Positions 25,770 to 34,579 of a stretch of DNA of 64,000 nucleotides are shown in pieces; position 1 is the first letter of the stretch; every line of letters begins with the position of its first letter. Both the position numbers and the translations under genes were made by a program. Origin of the DNA: Modestobacter italicus (GTDB taxonomy: Bacteria; Actinomycetota; Actinomycetes; Mycobacteriales; Geodermatophilaceae); contig NZ_JABGCJ010000002.1 of the NCBI RefSeq assembly GCF_019799965.1, positions 558,001 through 622,000 on the forward strand. Reading direction: 5' to 3'. Below the pieces are notes generated by a model. It made no database searches. It was not told the origin of the DNA and saw only the letters and a list, made by a program, of their open reading frames with translations.

Positions 25770-27574
25770 GCGACGAGCCGTTGCTGACCGCCGACCGCCG
25801 GTCGGAGAGCGCCACCGCCACGCTGCGCCGCGGTCTGCGGATGATGCCGGAGTTCCGCCAGGGGCTGCCGGCGACCTTCGCCCTCGCGCTGGTCGCCACC
25901 GCCGGCCGGGTGGTCGTGCCGATCGCCGTCCAGCAGACGCTGGACAACGGACTGAACGCCCCCGGTGGGCCCGACCTCCCCCTGGTCCGCGAGCTGGTCG
26001 CGATCTGCGCCGCGGTGGTGCTGATCACCAGCTTCGCCGTCTACCGGATGAACGTGCGGCTGTTCCGCACCACCGAGACGGCCCTGGCCGGGCTGCGGGT
26101 GCGTGCGTTCCGGCACGTGCACGACCTCTCGGTGCTGCACCAGCAGGGCCAGCGCCGCGGTTCGCTGGTCTCCCGGGTCACCAGCGACGTCGACCAGCTG
26201 TCGGTGTTCATGCAGTGGGGCGGCGTGCTGGGGCTGGTCAGCCTCGGCCAGCTGGTCGTCGCCACCGTCGTCATGGCCTTCTACTCCTGGCAGCTGACCC
26301 TGCTGGTGCTGGTCTGCTTCATCCCGCTGGCGGTCGCGGTCAAGTACTTCGCCCGCCGGCTCGCCGAGGTCTACGGCGTGGTCCGGGAGCGGGTCGGTGA
26401 CGTGCTCGGCGCGGTGGCCGAGTCGGTCGTCGGCGCCCCGACCGTGCGGGCCTACGGCGTCCGGGCCCGGACGGCGGCGCGCATCGACCGCGCCATCGAC
26501 CGGCACTACCAGGCCTCGGTGCACGCGCAGAAGGTCACCGCCGCGGTCTACGTGAGCGGGGAGTTGGTCGCGGCCGTGGCCAACGCCGCCGTGGTCGTCG
26601 TCGGCGTGCTGCTGGGCATCGCCGGGGACATCTCCGCCGGCACCCTGGTCGCGTTCCTCTTCCTGGTCACTCTCTTCGTCGCCCCGGTGCAGACCGCCAG
26701 CGAGGTGCTCAACGAGGCGCAGAACGCCGTCGCCGGGTTCCGCCGGGTGCTCGACGTGCTCGACACCGAGCCCGACGTGCAGGACCCCGCCGACGGCCGG
26801 GCGCTGCCCGACGGCCCGCTGGACGTGCGGTTCGACCACGTCGGCTTCGCCTACGCCGCCGGCGCCCGCAAGGCCCTGGACGACGTCGACCTCACCATCG
26901 CCGCCCGCACCCGCATCGCCATCGTCGGCGAGACCGGCTCGGGCAAGACCACCTTCGCCAAGCTGGTCACCCGGTTGATGGACCCCACCGAGGGGCGGGT
27001 GCTGGTCGGGGGCGTGCCGCTGACCGAGGTCGCGTTCGCCTCGTTGCGGGAGCGGGTGGTCATGGTGCCGCAGGACGGGTTCCTCTTCGACGCCTCGGTC
27101 GCGGCCAACGTCCGGTACGGCCGGCCGGGCATCTCCGACGCCGAGGTGGTCGCCGCCCTCACCGAGCTCGGGCTGGGCGACTGGCTGGCCGGGCTGCCCG
27201 ACGGCGTGGACACCCCGGTGGGCCAGCGCGGTGAGTTGCTGTCGGCGGGGGAGCGGCAGCTGGTCGCCGTCGCCCGCGCCTACGTCGCCGACCCCGACCT
27301 GCTGGTGCTCGACGAGGCCACCAGCGCGGTCGACCCGGCCACCGAGATGCGGCTGACCCGGGCGCTGGACGCGCTCACCGACGGGCGCACCACGCTGACC
27401 ATCGCCCACCGGCTGTCCACCGCCGAGCGGGCCGACGAGGTGCTCGTGGTCGACGCCGGCCGGGTGGTGCAGCGCGGTCGGCACGAGGAGCTGGTGGATG
27501 CCGAGGGCCCCTACGCCCGGCTGCACGCCTCCTGGCGGCGCAGCTCCGGGCGGCAGGCCGAACCCGCGGTTTGA
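25766..27574 (+). CDS. ABC exporter half-transporter, catalytic-site subunit
   Basis: 602-aa partner of the preceding subunit with the same layout: six spans, then an NBD. Walker A is GETGSGKTT (388-396), Walker B DE is canonical (D516-E517) and the switch H548 is present (TIAHRLST). Its signature is altered to LSAGE (492-496). Residues of the degenerate site are thus split exactly as in asymmetric heterodimers such as TM287/288 or BmrCD: consensus site formed by this Walker A/B and the partner's LSGGQ. GTG at 25766 overlaps the upstream stop. Confidence 0.93.
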   Translation: MSDEPLLTADRRSESATATLRRGLRMMPEFRQGLPATFALALVATAGRVVVPIAVQQTLDNGLNAPGGPDLPLVRELVAICAAVVLITSFAVYRMNVRLFRTTETALAGLRVRAFRHVHDLSVLHQQGQRRGSLVSRVTSDVDQLSVFMQWGGVLGLVSLGQLVVATVVMAFYSWQLTLLVLVCFIPLAVAVKYFARRLAEVYGVVRERVGDVLGAVAESVVGAPTVRAYGVRARTAARIDRAIDRHYQASVHAQKVTAAVYVSGELVAAVANAAVVVVGVLLGIAGDISAGTLVAFLFLVTLFVAPVQTASEVLNEAQNAVAGFRRVLDVLDTEPDVQDPADGRALPDGPLDVRFDHVGFAYAAGARKALDDVDLTIAARTRIAIVGETGSGKTTFAKLVTRLMDPTEGRVLVGGVPLTEVAFASLRERVVMVPQDGFLFDASVAANVRYGRPGISDAEVVAALTELGLGDWLAGLPDGVDTPVGQRGELLSAGERQLVAVARAYVADPDLLVLDEATSAVDPATEMRLTRALDALTDGRTTLTIAHRLSTAERADEVLVVDAGRVVQRGRHEELVDAEGPYARLHASWRRSSGRQAEPAV

Positions 27575-27616
27575 CCGAGGCCTGGCCGTGACCTGGACCG
27601 GGCATGCTCGGCCGGC

Positions 27617-28036
27617 ATGCGCCCCTGGTCCTCCGGCCTGGCCGCTGTCCTCGTCACGGCCGGTCTCTGCGGTTGCGGTCCGGGGGTGATCGGTGAGGAC
27701 TGCCTGCCTGAGCTGCCCACCGTCCAGCCCGCCGAGGTCGCGGCCGGCGGGCAGGTGACCATCGCCTCGACGGGCTTCGCCTGCGACGACCGCTACGAGG
27801 GCCGGGAGCAGTATTCGTTGGAGCTGCTGTCCCTGGGCCGCGCCGACCCGGTCGACCTCGGTGACGTCGAGGTCGACCCCGACGGGTCCTTCTGGACCGT
27901 GGTGACCGTGCCGGTGGACGCATCCCCCGGGGAGTCCCACGTCGCCGTGCACGGCAGCCCGTACGACGAGCCGTGCGACGACACCGGGAGCTGCGCGAGC
28001 TACGGCGTGGATCTCACCGTCACCCCGGCGCCCTGA
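27617..28036 (+). CDS. Small putative lipoprotein
   Basis: 139-aa secreted protein. Signal MRPWSSGLAAVLVTAGLCGC with a lipobox-like L-C-G-C20, so lipid attachment by Lgt and cleavage by LspA are likely. The mature part (VQPAEVAAGGQVTIASTGFAC) looks like an Ig-like beta-sandwich of about 100 residues with four cysteines. Ends VDLTVTPAP. It follows the ABC exporter by 42 bp on the same strand and may be co-transcribed. Function unknown. Confidence 0.7.
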   Translation: MRPWSSGLAAVLVTAGLCGCGPGVIGEDCLPELPTVQPAEVAAGGQVTIASTGFACDDRYEGREQYSLELLSLGRADPVDLGDVEVDPDGSFWTVVTVPVDASPGESHVAVHGSPYDEPCDDTGSCASYGVDLTVTPAP

Positions 28037-28079
28037 GCTGCCTGCGGCGGGGCTGACCCACCGATGGGTCGCTGACCTC

Positions 28080-28085
28080 TACGTT
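28080..28085 (+). promoter_or_regulatory. -10 box of the 28092 gene (leaderless)
   Basis: TACGTT ends 6 nt before the GTG at 28092. Confidence 0.5.
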
Positions 28086-28091
28086 CACCCG

Positions 28092-28526
28092 GTGCACGTC
28101 GCCCCCGAGGCCCCCGCCCGCCGCCGTCCTCCGGTCGCGGTGTTCCTCGCCGTCCCGCTGGCGGTGCTCAGCGCGCTGGCGGTCGCCCTCTTCGCGCTGA
28201 TCGCGTTGGCGTTCTCCAACGGCAGTTTCGACGGCGGGGGCTGGCTCGTGGTCGCCGTCCCGGTGGTGCTGTCGGTGTGGCTGCTCGCCGGGGGGTTGCT
28301 GCTCCTGCTCGGCCGCAGCTGGCTGGCGGTGTTCCTGCCCGCCGCGGCGCTGGTCGTGCTGCTCGGCTGGGTGATCGTCACCGAGGGGCTGATCACGGAG
28401 TCCGACGGTCTCCTGCCACTCATCTGGGCGCTGCCGGCCGGGACGGCGGTGCTCGCCGCGCTGCCCGGCGTCCGCCGCTGGGTCACTGCCCGGCGGTGCG
28501 CCCGGCTGTCCACAGCTCGCGGCTGA
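28092..28526 (+). CDS. Four-span membrane protein, unknown
   Basis: 144-aa protein with a short basic N-terminus (APARRRPPVAV) and four hydrophobic segments at about 16-42, 48-74, 76-96 and 107-122. Ends TAVLAALPGVRRWVTARR. The last segment resembles that of the protein at 30993-31718 ([17 protein letters not shown]), suggesting distant paralogues. No catalytic motif; function unknown. The TACGTT box supports the GTG start. Confidence 0.6.
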   Translation: MHVAPEAPARRRPPVAVFLAVPLAVLSALAVALFALIALAFSNGSFDGGGWLVVAVPVVLSVWLLAGGLLLLLGRSWLAVFLPAAALVVLLGWVIVTEGLITESDGLLPLIWALPAGTAVLAALPGVRRWVTARRCARLSTARG

Positions 28527-28663
28527 CCACTGGCTGGGCTTCGGGACGGCCGGTCCGCTGCTGGCGGTGCTGCCCGCGTCGTCGTCCGGGGTCCGTCGCG
28601 GGCCGACCGGCCCGCCCAGGCTCCTCCCAGCTGACCCTCACGCTGGGGCCAGGACGGCGGTCC

Positions 28664-28669
28664 TAACCT
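28664..28669 (+). promoter_or_regulatory. -10 box of the 28677 gene (leaderless)
   Basis: TAACCT ends 7 nt before the ATG at 28677. Confidence 0.5.
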
Positions 28670-28676
28670 GCCGGGC

Positions 28677-29186
28677 ATGCCGTCCACCTCCAGCCGCCGC
28701 CGCGGACCGGCGGCTTCCCAGCACCGACCGCGCCGTCCGATCGGGCGCGGTTTCTCGACCGCCCCGCCCGCACCGGCCCGGCCGGTGCAGGCGCCGTTCG
28801 CCGCCGTCTTCGGGCTGCTCGTGGCCGCCGAGAACGCCTACCTCGGCTGGCTCCTCTGGGACGCCGACCCCGGCTGGGGCTGGTACCTGGTGCTACCGGT
28901 CGTGCTGGCCGGAGCCGCGGTCGCCGGCGCGGTGCTGGTGCACCGCGGTCGTGCGCTCGGCAGCCGGGTGAGCGGGTCGGCGGTGCTCGCGGCGGCCTGC
29001 GTGCTGCCGATGGTCGGACTCATCGGGCTCGCGCTGTTCTTCGCCGCGCTGGGCGGTGGCCAGGCCGCCTGGTGGGCGCTGCTGCTGGTCGTCGGCCCGG
29101 TGGGCGGCCTGGTGCTGGCGCTGCAACGGCCGGTCCGGCAGTGGAGCGCCGCGCGCCCGGCTCGTTCGGGGGGCCGGGGACGCTAG
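28677..29186 (+). CDS. Membrane protein, unknown
   Basis: 169-aa protein. Residues 1-40 are basic and proline-rich (TSSRRRGPAASQHRPRRPIG). Four hydrophobic segments follow (AAVFGLLVAAENAYLGWLLW, LVLPVVLAGAAVAGAVL, AVLAAACVLPMVGLIGLALF, WWALLLVVGPVGGLVLAL). Its TAG stop lies inside the left arm of a 55-nt palindrome. Similar in style to the 28092 and 30993 proteins. Function unknown. Confidence 0.6.
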   Translation: MPSTSSRRRGPAASQHRPRRPIGRGFSTAPPAPARPVQAPFAAVFGLLVAAENAYLGWLLWDADPGWGWYLVLPVVLAGAAVAGAVLVHRGRALGSRVSGSAVLAAACVLPMVGLIGLALFFAALGGGQAAWWALLLVVGPVGGLVLALQRPVRQWSAARPARSGGRGR

Positions 29187-29228
29187 TGCTCTGCTGCCTG
29201 CCAGGCAGCAGAGCACTAGCGTCCCCGG
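29174..29228. repeat. 55-nt perfect palindrome between two genes
   Basis: Arms 29174-29200 and 29202-29228 are exact reverse complements (27 bp) around one central base. The upstream stop codon (29184-29186) lies in the left arm, and the downstream GTG begins two bases after the right arm. It could be a terminator, a cruciform or a mobile palindromic element. Shares ACGCTAGTGCTCTGC with the hairpin at 16941-16983 (one mismatch). Confidence 0.85.
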
Positions 29229-29229
29229 G

Positions 29230-30885
29230 GTGAGCAACGACGCTGACGTCATCGTGGTGGGCGCGGGGCTGGCCGGACTGGTCGCCACCGCCGAGCTGGC
29301 CGACGCCGGGAAGCGGGTGCTGCTGCTGGACCAGGAGCCGGCCGCCTCCCTCGGCGGGCAGGCGCACTGGTCCTTCGGCGGGCTGTTCCTCGTCGACAGC
29401 CCCGAGCAGCGCCGGCTGCGGGTCAAGGACTCCCTGGAGCTCGCCCGGCAGGACTGGCTGGGCACCGCGGGCTTCGACCGCGAGGAGGACCACTGGCCGC
29501 GGCAGTGGGCCGAGGCCTACCTGCAGTTCGCCGCGGGGGAGAAGCGGGCCTGGCTGCACCAGCAGGGCGTGCGGTTCTTCCCGGTGGTCGGCTGGGCCGA
29601 GCGCGGCGGGTACACCGCCACCGGGCACGGCAACTCCGTCCCCCGGTTCCACGTCACCTGGGGCACCGGGCCCGGCGTGCTCGCCCCCTTCCTGCGGCGG
29701 GTCGCCGACGCCGCCGCGCGCGGGCTGGTCACCGTGCGGCACCGGCACCGGGTCGACGGCCTGGTGCTCACCGGCGGGGCGGTCACCGGCGTGCGCGGGG
29801 CGGTGCTGGAGCCCAGTGACGTAGCGCGCGGGGAGGCCAGCTCCCGCACCGAGGTCGGGGAGTTCGAGTACGCCGCACAGGCCGTCGTCGTCACCTCCGG
29901 TGGGATCGGCGGCAACCACGACCTGGTGCGCAAGAACTGGCCGGCCCGGCTGGGCCCGGTGCCGCAGCGGCTGCTCTCCGGCGTGCCGGCGCACGTCGAC
30001 GGCCGGATGCTGGAGATCACCGAGGGCGCCGGCGGCCGGGTGGTCAACCCCGACCGGATGTGGCACTACACCGAGGGCATCGCCAACCACTCCCCGGTCT
30101 GGGCCCGGCACGGCATCCGGATCCTGCCCGGCCCCTCCTCGCTGTGGCTGGACGCCACCGGCACCCGCCTGCCGGTGCCGCTGTTCCCCGGCTTCGACAC
30201 CCTCGGCACCCTCGCGCACATCGGCACGACCGGCCACGAGCACACCTGGTTCCTGCTCACCCAGAAGATCGTGGAGAAGGAGTTCACCCTCTCCGGCTCC
30301 GAGCAGAACCCCGACCTGACGGAGAAGGACCTCAAGCTGCTGCTCACCCGGGTGCGCTCCGGCGCCGCGGCGCCGGTCCAGGCGTTCCTCGACAAGGGGG
30401 CGGACTTCGTCGTCGAGCGCACCCTGCCCGAGCTGGTCGCCGGGATGAACCGGCTCACCGGCGACTCCCCGCACGTCGACCTGGCCACCGTGGAGCGCGA
30501 GGTGGTCGCCCGCGACCGGGAGATCGCCAACACCTTCACCAAGGACCTCCAGGTCACCGCGATGCGCCAGGCCCGCACGTTCCTCGGTGACAAGCTCATC
30601 CGGGTCGCCGCGCCGCACCGGCTGCTCGACCCCGACGCCGGCCCGCTGATCGCCGTCCGGCTGAACGTGCTCACCCGCAAGTCCCTCGGCGGCCTGGAGA
30701 CCGACCTGTCCGGCCGGGTGCTGCGCGCCGGTGGCGCACCGTTCCCCGGGCTGTACGCCGCCGGCGAGGTCGCCGGTTTCGGCGGCGGCGGGATGCACGG
30801 CTACCGCTCGTTGGAGGGCACCTTCCTGGGCGGCTGCCTCTTCTCCGGCCGGGTCGCCGGGAGGGCGCTGGCCGCGCAGCTGTGA
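29230..30885 (+). CDS. FAD-binding dehydrogenase (KstD/fumarate-reductase-like)
   Basis: 551-aa flavoprotein. FAD fold DVIVVGAGLAGLVATAEL (GxGxxG at 11-16) with the acidic end of strand 2 in VLLLDQEP. SLGGQAHWSFGGLF is the second FAD contact, and the C-terminal AAGEVAGFGGGGMHGYRS closes the FAD site. Family: FAD_binding_2, the group that includes 3-ketosteroid dehydrogenases and fumarate reductases; COG3573-like members are annotated only as FAD-binding dehydrogenase. The GTG at 29230 follows the palindrome directly and no Shine-Dalgarno sequence is visible. Substrate unknown. Confidence 0.88.
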   Translation: MSNDADVIVVGAGLAGLVATAELADAGKRVLLLDQEPAASLGGQAHWSFGGLFLVDSPEQRRLRVKDSLELARQDWLGTAGFDREEDHWPRQWAEAYLQFAAGEKRAWLHQQGVRFFPVVGWAERGGYTATGHGNSVPRFHVTWGTGPGVLAPFLRRVADAAARGLVTVRHRHRVDGLVLTGGAVTGVRGAVLEPSDVARGEASSRTEVGEFEYAAQAVVVTSGGIGGNHDLVRKNWPARLGPVPQRLLSGVPAHVDGRMLEITEGAGGRVVNPDRMWHYTEGIANHSPVWARHGIRILPGPSSLWLDATGTRLPVPLFPGFDTLGTLAHIGTTGHEHTWFLLTQKIVEKEFTLSGSEQNPDLTEKDLKLLLTRVRSGAAAPVQAFLDKGADFVVERTLPELVAGMNRLTGDSPHVDLATVEREVVARDREIANTFTKDLQVTAMRQARTFLGDKLIRVAAPHRLLDPDAGPLIAVRLNVLTRKSLGGLETDLSGRVLRAGGAPFPGLYAAGEVAGFGGGGMHGYRSLEGTFLGGCLFSGRVAGRALAAQL

Positions 30886-30992
30886 CGGCGGCGGCGCGGG
30901 GTGCCGTGGGGGGCGGTCCCGCACCGGCGGTGGCGTGGCCTCGCGACAGTGGTGGCGTCGTCCTGTGACAGTGGTGGCATGAGGACGACGGC

Positions 30993-31718
30993 GTGACCGG
31001 GGACCCCGCGGCGACAGGCGGCCCCGACGGCGTGGAGTGGGAGGCGGTTCCCTACTCGGGCCCGCCGCGCTACGCGCAGCCGGCTCAGCCACCGGCCGGG
31101 CACCCGGCGGCCCAGTACGCCCAGCCCCAGTACCCGTCGGCCGGGTACGCCCAGCCCCAGTACCCGTCGGCCGGGTACGCCCAGCCCCCGTACCCGCCGC
31201 CGGGTCAGTGGCCGGCGCCGTACGCCGGCCAGCAGCCGTGGGCCCCGCCCCCCGGCCGACCCGGCGCCGTACGACCCGGGACCGTCGTCGCGGCCGCGTC
31301 GCTCGGGTTCGCCGCTGCGGCCCTGCTGCTGATGTGCACGCTGTTCCTCGCCGCCTTCGCCGCGCTGCTCACCGTCGTCCGGCGGCCGGACGCGATGGCC
31401 GGCCCGGGGGTCGTGGTGCTGCAGCTGGTGCTGGCCGGGCTGCTGGTCGCCGGCGCGGCCCTCGCGCTGGCCGGCCGGTGGCGCTGGCTGGTGCTCGCCG
31501 ACGGCGCGCTGCTGGTGCTGTCGGTGTGGTGGCTGGTCGGCGCGCGGGGCGCCGGACAGCTGCTGGACACCGCACCGACCGTGGTGCTCCCGGTCCTCTT
31601 CACGCTGCTCGCGGTGACCTCCGCGGTGCTGGCCGCGCTGCCGGCGAGCCGGGCCTGGGCGCAGCTGCGTACCGGCACGGCCGGCCGGCCCCCGGCCGAC
31701 CCCGAGCCCGGGGCCTGA
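30993..31718 (+). CDS. Membrane protein with Tyr/Gln/Pro repeats
   Basis: 241-aa protein. Residues 20-95 are rich in Pro, Gln and Tyr and contain the 10-residue repeat [10 protein letters not shown] at 42-51 and 52-61, with a degenerate third copy. Four hydrophobic segments follow ([77 protein letters not shown]). This layout of disordered proline-rich head plus small four-span domain is common in actinobacterial proteins of unknown role. The GTG at 30993 overlaps a five-codon frame (ATG 30979). Function unknown. Confidence 0.65.
   Translation: MTGDPAATGGPDGVEWEAVPYSGPPRYAQPAQPPAGHPAAQYAQPQYPSAGYAQPQYPSAGYAQPPYPPPGQWPAPYAGQQPWAPPPGRPGAVRPGTVVAAASLGFAAAALLLMCTLFLAAFAALLTVVRRPDAMAGPGVVVLQLVLAGLLVAGAALALAGRWRWLVLADGALLVLSVWWLVGARGAGQLLDTAPTVVLPVLFTLLAVTSAVLAALPASRAWAQLRTGTAGRPPADPEPGA
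31116..31205 (+). repeat. Tandem 30-bp repeats inside the 30993 gene
   Basis: Units 31116-31145 and 31146-31175 are identical; 31176-31205 is partly degenerate. They encode [10 protein letters not shown]. Confidence 0.9.
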
Positions 31719-31749
31719 CCGGCCGGGGGAGCGGTGGGACGATCTGGGC

Positions 31750-32124
31750 ATGTCCGCCCCTGCCTCCGGCCCCCGGCTGGACCCCGAGGTCGCCTCGTTG
31801 CTCCGCCGGGACCCCGCCGGGCTCGTCGCCGCCGTCGCCCAGCAGCACGACACCGGCGAGGTGCTCATGGTCGCCTGGATGGACGACGAGGCGCTGCGCC
31901 GCACGTTGACCACCGGCCGGGCCACCTACTGGTCGCGCAGCCGCGAGGAGTACTGGGCCAAGGGCGAGACTTCCGGTCACCGCCAGTGGGTGCGCGAGGT
32001 GCGGCTCGACTGCGACGGCGACGCCCTGCTGCTCCTGGTCGACCAGGAGGGGCCTGCCTGCCACACCGGCGAGCGCAGCTGCTTCCACCGCCCGCTGGAG
32101 GTGCAGCGTGCCGCGGTTCGGTGA
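31750..32124 (+). CDS. hisI: Phosphoribosyl-AMP cyclohydrolase
   Basis: Zinc enzyme opening the purine ring of PR-AMP, third step of histidine synthesis. Monofunctional, 124 aa, without the HisE domain. Blocks: [40 protein letters not shown], the magnesium/zinc residues in [27 protein letters not shown]. It overlaps trpE by 17 bp, tying the last his gene here to tryptophan synthesis. hisE and hisG are not in the window. Confidence 0.96.
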   Translation: MSAPASGPRLDPEVASLLRRDPAGLVAAVAQQHDTGEVLMVAWMDDEALRRTLTTGRATYWSRSREEYWAKGETSGHRQWVREVRLDCDGDALLLLVDQEGPACHTGERSCFHRPLEVQRAAVR

Positions 32125-33628
32125 CACGGTGCCCTCCCGCGCGGGCTTCCTGGCGCGTGAGGACGCGGGCACGGCGATGGTCCCGGTCACCCGACGGCTG
32201 CTGGCCGACAGCGAGACCGCGGTCGGCGTCTACCGCAAGCTGGCCGGCAACCGCCCGGGCACGGTGCTGCTCGAGTCCGCAGAGCAGGGCAAGCAGTGGT
32301 CGCGGTACAGCTTCGTCGGCGTCCGCAGCGCCGGCGTGCTCTCCGAGACCGACGGGACGACGACCTGGCTCGGCGACCCGCTGCCCGGGCTCACCGACGA
32401 CCTGCCGGCCGACCCGCTGGCCGCCGTCCGCACCCTGGCCCGCCGGTTCCGGGCACCGCGCCGCGCGGCCGCCGACGGTCTCCCACCGCTGACCGGCGGG
32501 CTGGTCGGCTACCTCGGCTACGACGTGGTGCGCCGGCTCGAGCGGCTGCCGCAGAGCGCCGCCGACGACCTGGGCATGCCCGAGCTGGCGATGATGCTGG
32601 TCACCGACCTCGCCGTGCTCGACCACACCGACGGCACGGTGCTGCTCATCGCCAACGTGCTCGACGGCTCGGCGGCCGGCTACGACGACGCGGTCACCCG
32701 GCTGGACGCGATGGCCGCCGACCTGACGAAGGCCGTGCCGCCCGGGGTCGCCACCCTGGAGACCGCCGACGCCCCGCCGGTGACCAGCAACATGGCCGCG
32801 GGGGAGTACGAGGCCGGCGTCGAGCGGGTGCGTGAGCACGTGCGGGCCGGCGACGTCTTCCAGACCGTGCTCAGCCAGCGGTTCGAGCTGGCCACCGACG
32901 TCGACGCCCTCGACCTCTACCGGGTGCTGCGGGCGACCAACCCCTCGCCCTACATGTACCTGCTGCGCTTCGCCGGCCGGCAGTCACCGTTCGACGTGGT
33001 CGGTTCCTCGCCGGAGGCGCTGGTCACCGTCACCGGCGACCGGGCGATCGTGCACCCGCCCGCCGGCACCCGCCCGCGCGGGGCGACGGCGGAGGACGAC
33101 GTCCGGCTCACCGAGGAGCTGATGGCCGACCCCAAGGAACGGGCCGAGCACGTGATGCTGGTCGACCTGGCCCGCAACGACCTGGGCCGGGTCAGCGTGC
33201 CGGGCACCGTGGAGGTCGCCGACTTCATGCGGGTCGAGCGCTACAGCCACGTCATGCACCTGGTCTCGACCGTGGCCGGCCAGGTGTCGCCGGGCCGCGA
33301 CGCCCTCGACGTCTTCGACGCGACCTTCCCCGCCGGCACCGTCTCCGGGGCGCCCAAGCCGCGGGCGATGGAGGTCATCGAGTCCCTGGAGCCGACCCGG
33401 CGCGCGCTCTACGCCGGCACGGTCGGCTACCTGGACGCCAGCGGTGACATGGACATGGCGATCGCCATCCGGACGGCAGTGCTGCACGACGGGCGGGCCT
33501 ACGTGCAGGCCGGTGCCGGCATCGTCGCCGACAGCGACCCGGCCGCCGAGGAGGCCGAGACCCGGCACAAGGCCCGGGCGGTGCTGTCGGCGATCGCGAC
33601 GGCCGAGGGGCTGCGGGAGCTCCGGTGA
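32108..33628 (+). CDS. trpE: Anthranilate synthase component I
   Basis: Chorismate plus ammonia to anthranilate; the glutaminase TrpG is not in the window. Protein of 506 aa. The feedback-inhibition site LLES is at 54-57, with [15 protein letters not shown] following. The catalytic core has [31 protein letters not shown] and [19 protein letters not shown], and [18 protein letters not shown] closes the site. GGAGGTG ends 4 nt before the GTG at 32108, inside hisI. Its TGA overlaps the next start. Confidence 0.96.
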   Translation: MPRFGDTVPSRAGFLAREDAGTAMVPVTRRLLADSETAVGVYRKLAGNRPGTVLLESAEQGKQWSRYSFVGVRSAGVLSETDGTTTWLGDPLPGLTDDLPADPLAAVRTLARRFRAPRRAAADGLPPLTGGLVGYLGYDVVRRLERLPQSAADDLGMPELAMMLVTDLAVLDHTDGTVLLIANVLDGSAAGYDDAVTRLDAMAADLTKAVPPGVATLETADAPPVTSNMAAGEYEAGVERVREHVRAGDVFQTVLSQRFELATDVDALDLYRVLRATNPSPYMYLLRFAGRQSPFDVVGSSPEALVTVTGDRAIVHPPAGTRPRGATAEDDVRLTEELMADPKERAEHVMLVDLARNDLGRVSVPGTVEVADFMRVERYSHVMHLVSTVAGQVSPGRDALDVFDATFPAGTVSGAPKPRAMEVIESLEPTRRALYAGTVGYLDASGDMDMAIAIRTAVLHDGRAYVQAGAGIVADSDPAAEEAETRHKARAVLSAIATAEGLRELR

Positions 33629-34251
33629 GCGAGCCCGGGCGTCCACCGCGCACCGAGCGCCGCGAGCTGACCCTCGCGCTGCTGGGCTGCGCGCTCGCCG
33701 GTGCGCTGGCGCTGTCGGCGTCCGGCCAGCCCTGGGCCGACGTGACGATCACCCGGCCCGCGCCGCTGCCACCCACCGAGACGGTGCTCACCGGCAGCCA
33801 GGCCGCGCCGCTGGTGGCCGCCTGTGGGCTGCTGCTGCTCGCCGCCGCGGTGGCGGTGATCGCCGTCCGGGGCGCCGGTCGTCTGGCCGTCGGGCTGCTG
33901 GTCGCCGTCGCCGGCGGGGTGCTCGGGTGGTCCGGGCTGCGCGGCCTCACCGGGCAGCTGGACCTCGACGGCACCGACGTGGGCGCCACCGTCGGTCTGG
34001 GCGGGTCGCAGGTCACCACCGACGCGGTCACCACGTGGCCGGCGCTCACCCTGGTCGCCGGCCTGCTCGGGGTGCTCGCCGGTGGGCTGGTGGTGCTACG
34101 CGGGCGCAACTGGCCGGGGATGGGCCGCCGCTACGAGCGCGCCGGGGCGCCGGCCGCGGCACCGGCCCGCGCCGCCCGGCCGGAGACGGCCGAGGACCGG
34201 CACCAGGCGGCCTGGCGGTCGCTGGACCGCGGGGACGACCCGACCGTCTGA
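33625..34251 (+). CDS. Trp-operon-associated membrane protein
   Basis: 208-aa membrane protein of the Trp_oprn_chp/TIGR02234 type found between trpE and trpC in actinobacteria. Four hydrophobic segments: LTLALLGCALAGALALSAS, LVAACGLLLLAAAVAVIAV, LAVGLLVAVAGGVLGWSG and WPALTLVAGLLGVLAGGLVVL. The periplasmic stretch GQPWADVTI is typical. A basic cytoplasmic tail ends in AWRSLDRGDDPTV. GTGA overlap with trpE. Function unknown; possibly involved in tryptophan transport or in regulation. Confidence 0.82.
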   Translation: MSEPGRPPRTERRELTLALLGCALAGALALSASGQPWADVTITRPAPLPPTETVLTGSQAAPLVAACGLLLLAAAVAVIAVRGAGRLAVGLLVAVAGGVLGWSGLRGLTGQLDLDGTDVGATVGLGGSQVTTDAVTTWPALTLVAGLLGVLAGGLVVLRGRNWPGMGRRYERAGAPAAAPARAARPETAEDRHQAAWRSLDRGDDPTV

Positions 34252-34284
34252 GCGAGGCCCCGCCGACGTGGCCCGCCTGTAGAG

Positions 34285-34312
34285 AGCGGCCATGTTGGCG
34301 AACATGGCCGCT
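34285..34312. repeat. 28-nt perfect palindrome
   Basis: Arms AGCGGCCATGTT and AACATGGCCGCT with a GGCG loop. A near copy in inverse orientation occurs at 23816-23837. Confidence 0.75.
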
Positions 34313-34506
34313 TCGACGGTCCGCGGACGCGGCCGCGCTCGCCCCCGAGCGTGCGAGGGGTGAGGAGAACCGGCCCCCTCGCCGCGGACGGCTGCACCGG
34401 AGACGGGCGCCCGGGGCGGGGACCCGCGGCGACCCGGGCCACGTCTACACCCGGCCCGCGCGGGCGCCGCACCGCCCCCCGCCCGCTGGCCGGACCGGCA
34501 CGTCTC

Positions 34507-34512
34507 TACAGT
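34507..34512 (+). promoter_or_regulatory. Probable -10 box of trpC
   Basis: TACAGT, about 67 bp before the GTG at 34580. No clear -35. Confidence 0.35.
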
Positions 34513-34579
34513 GATCTGCGCTGTCCGAGTGGTGCGGTACAGGTCCGGTGCCACATGCTGAGGGGTCCGAGGAGGGGTC

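Larger units (their letters stand above)
34252..34579. other. 328-bp gap before trpC
   Basis: No gene is supported. It contains a palindrome (34285-34312), a GAGCGTGCGAG element (34347-34357), a probable -10 TACAGT (34507-34512), and the trpC ribosome site GGAGGGG just before 34580. No Trp-rich leader peptide was found, so classical attenuation is not indicated. Confidence 0.6.

Noticed and set aside
34252-34579. Trp leader peptide / attenuator before trpC
   Set aside because: Short frames in the region contain no tryptophan codon runs and no alternative terminator pair was convincing.
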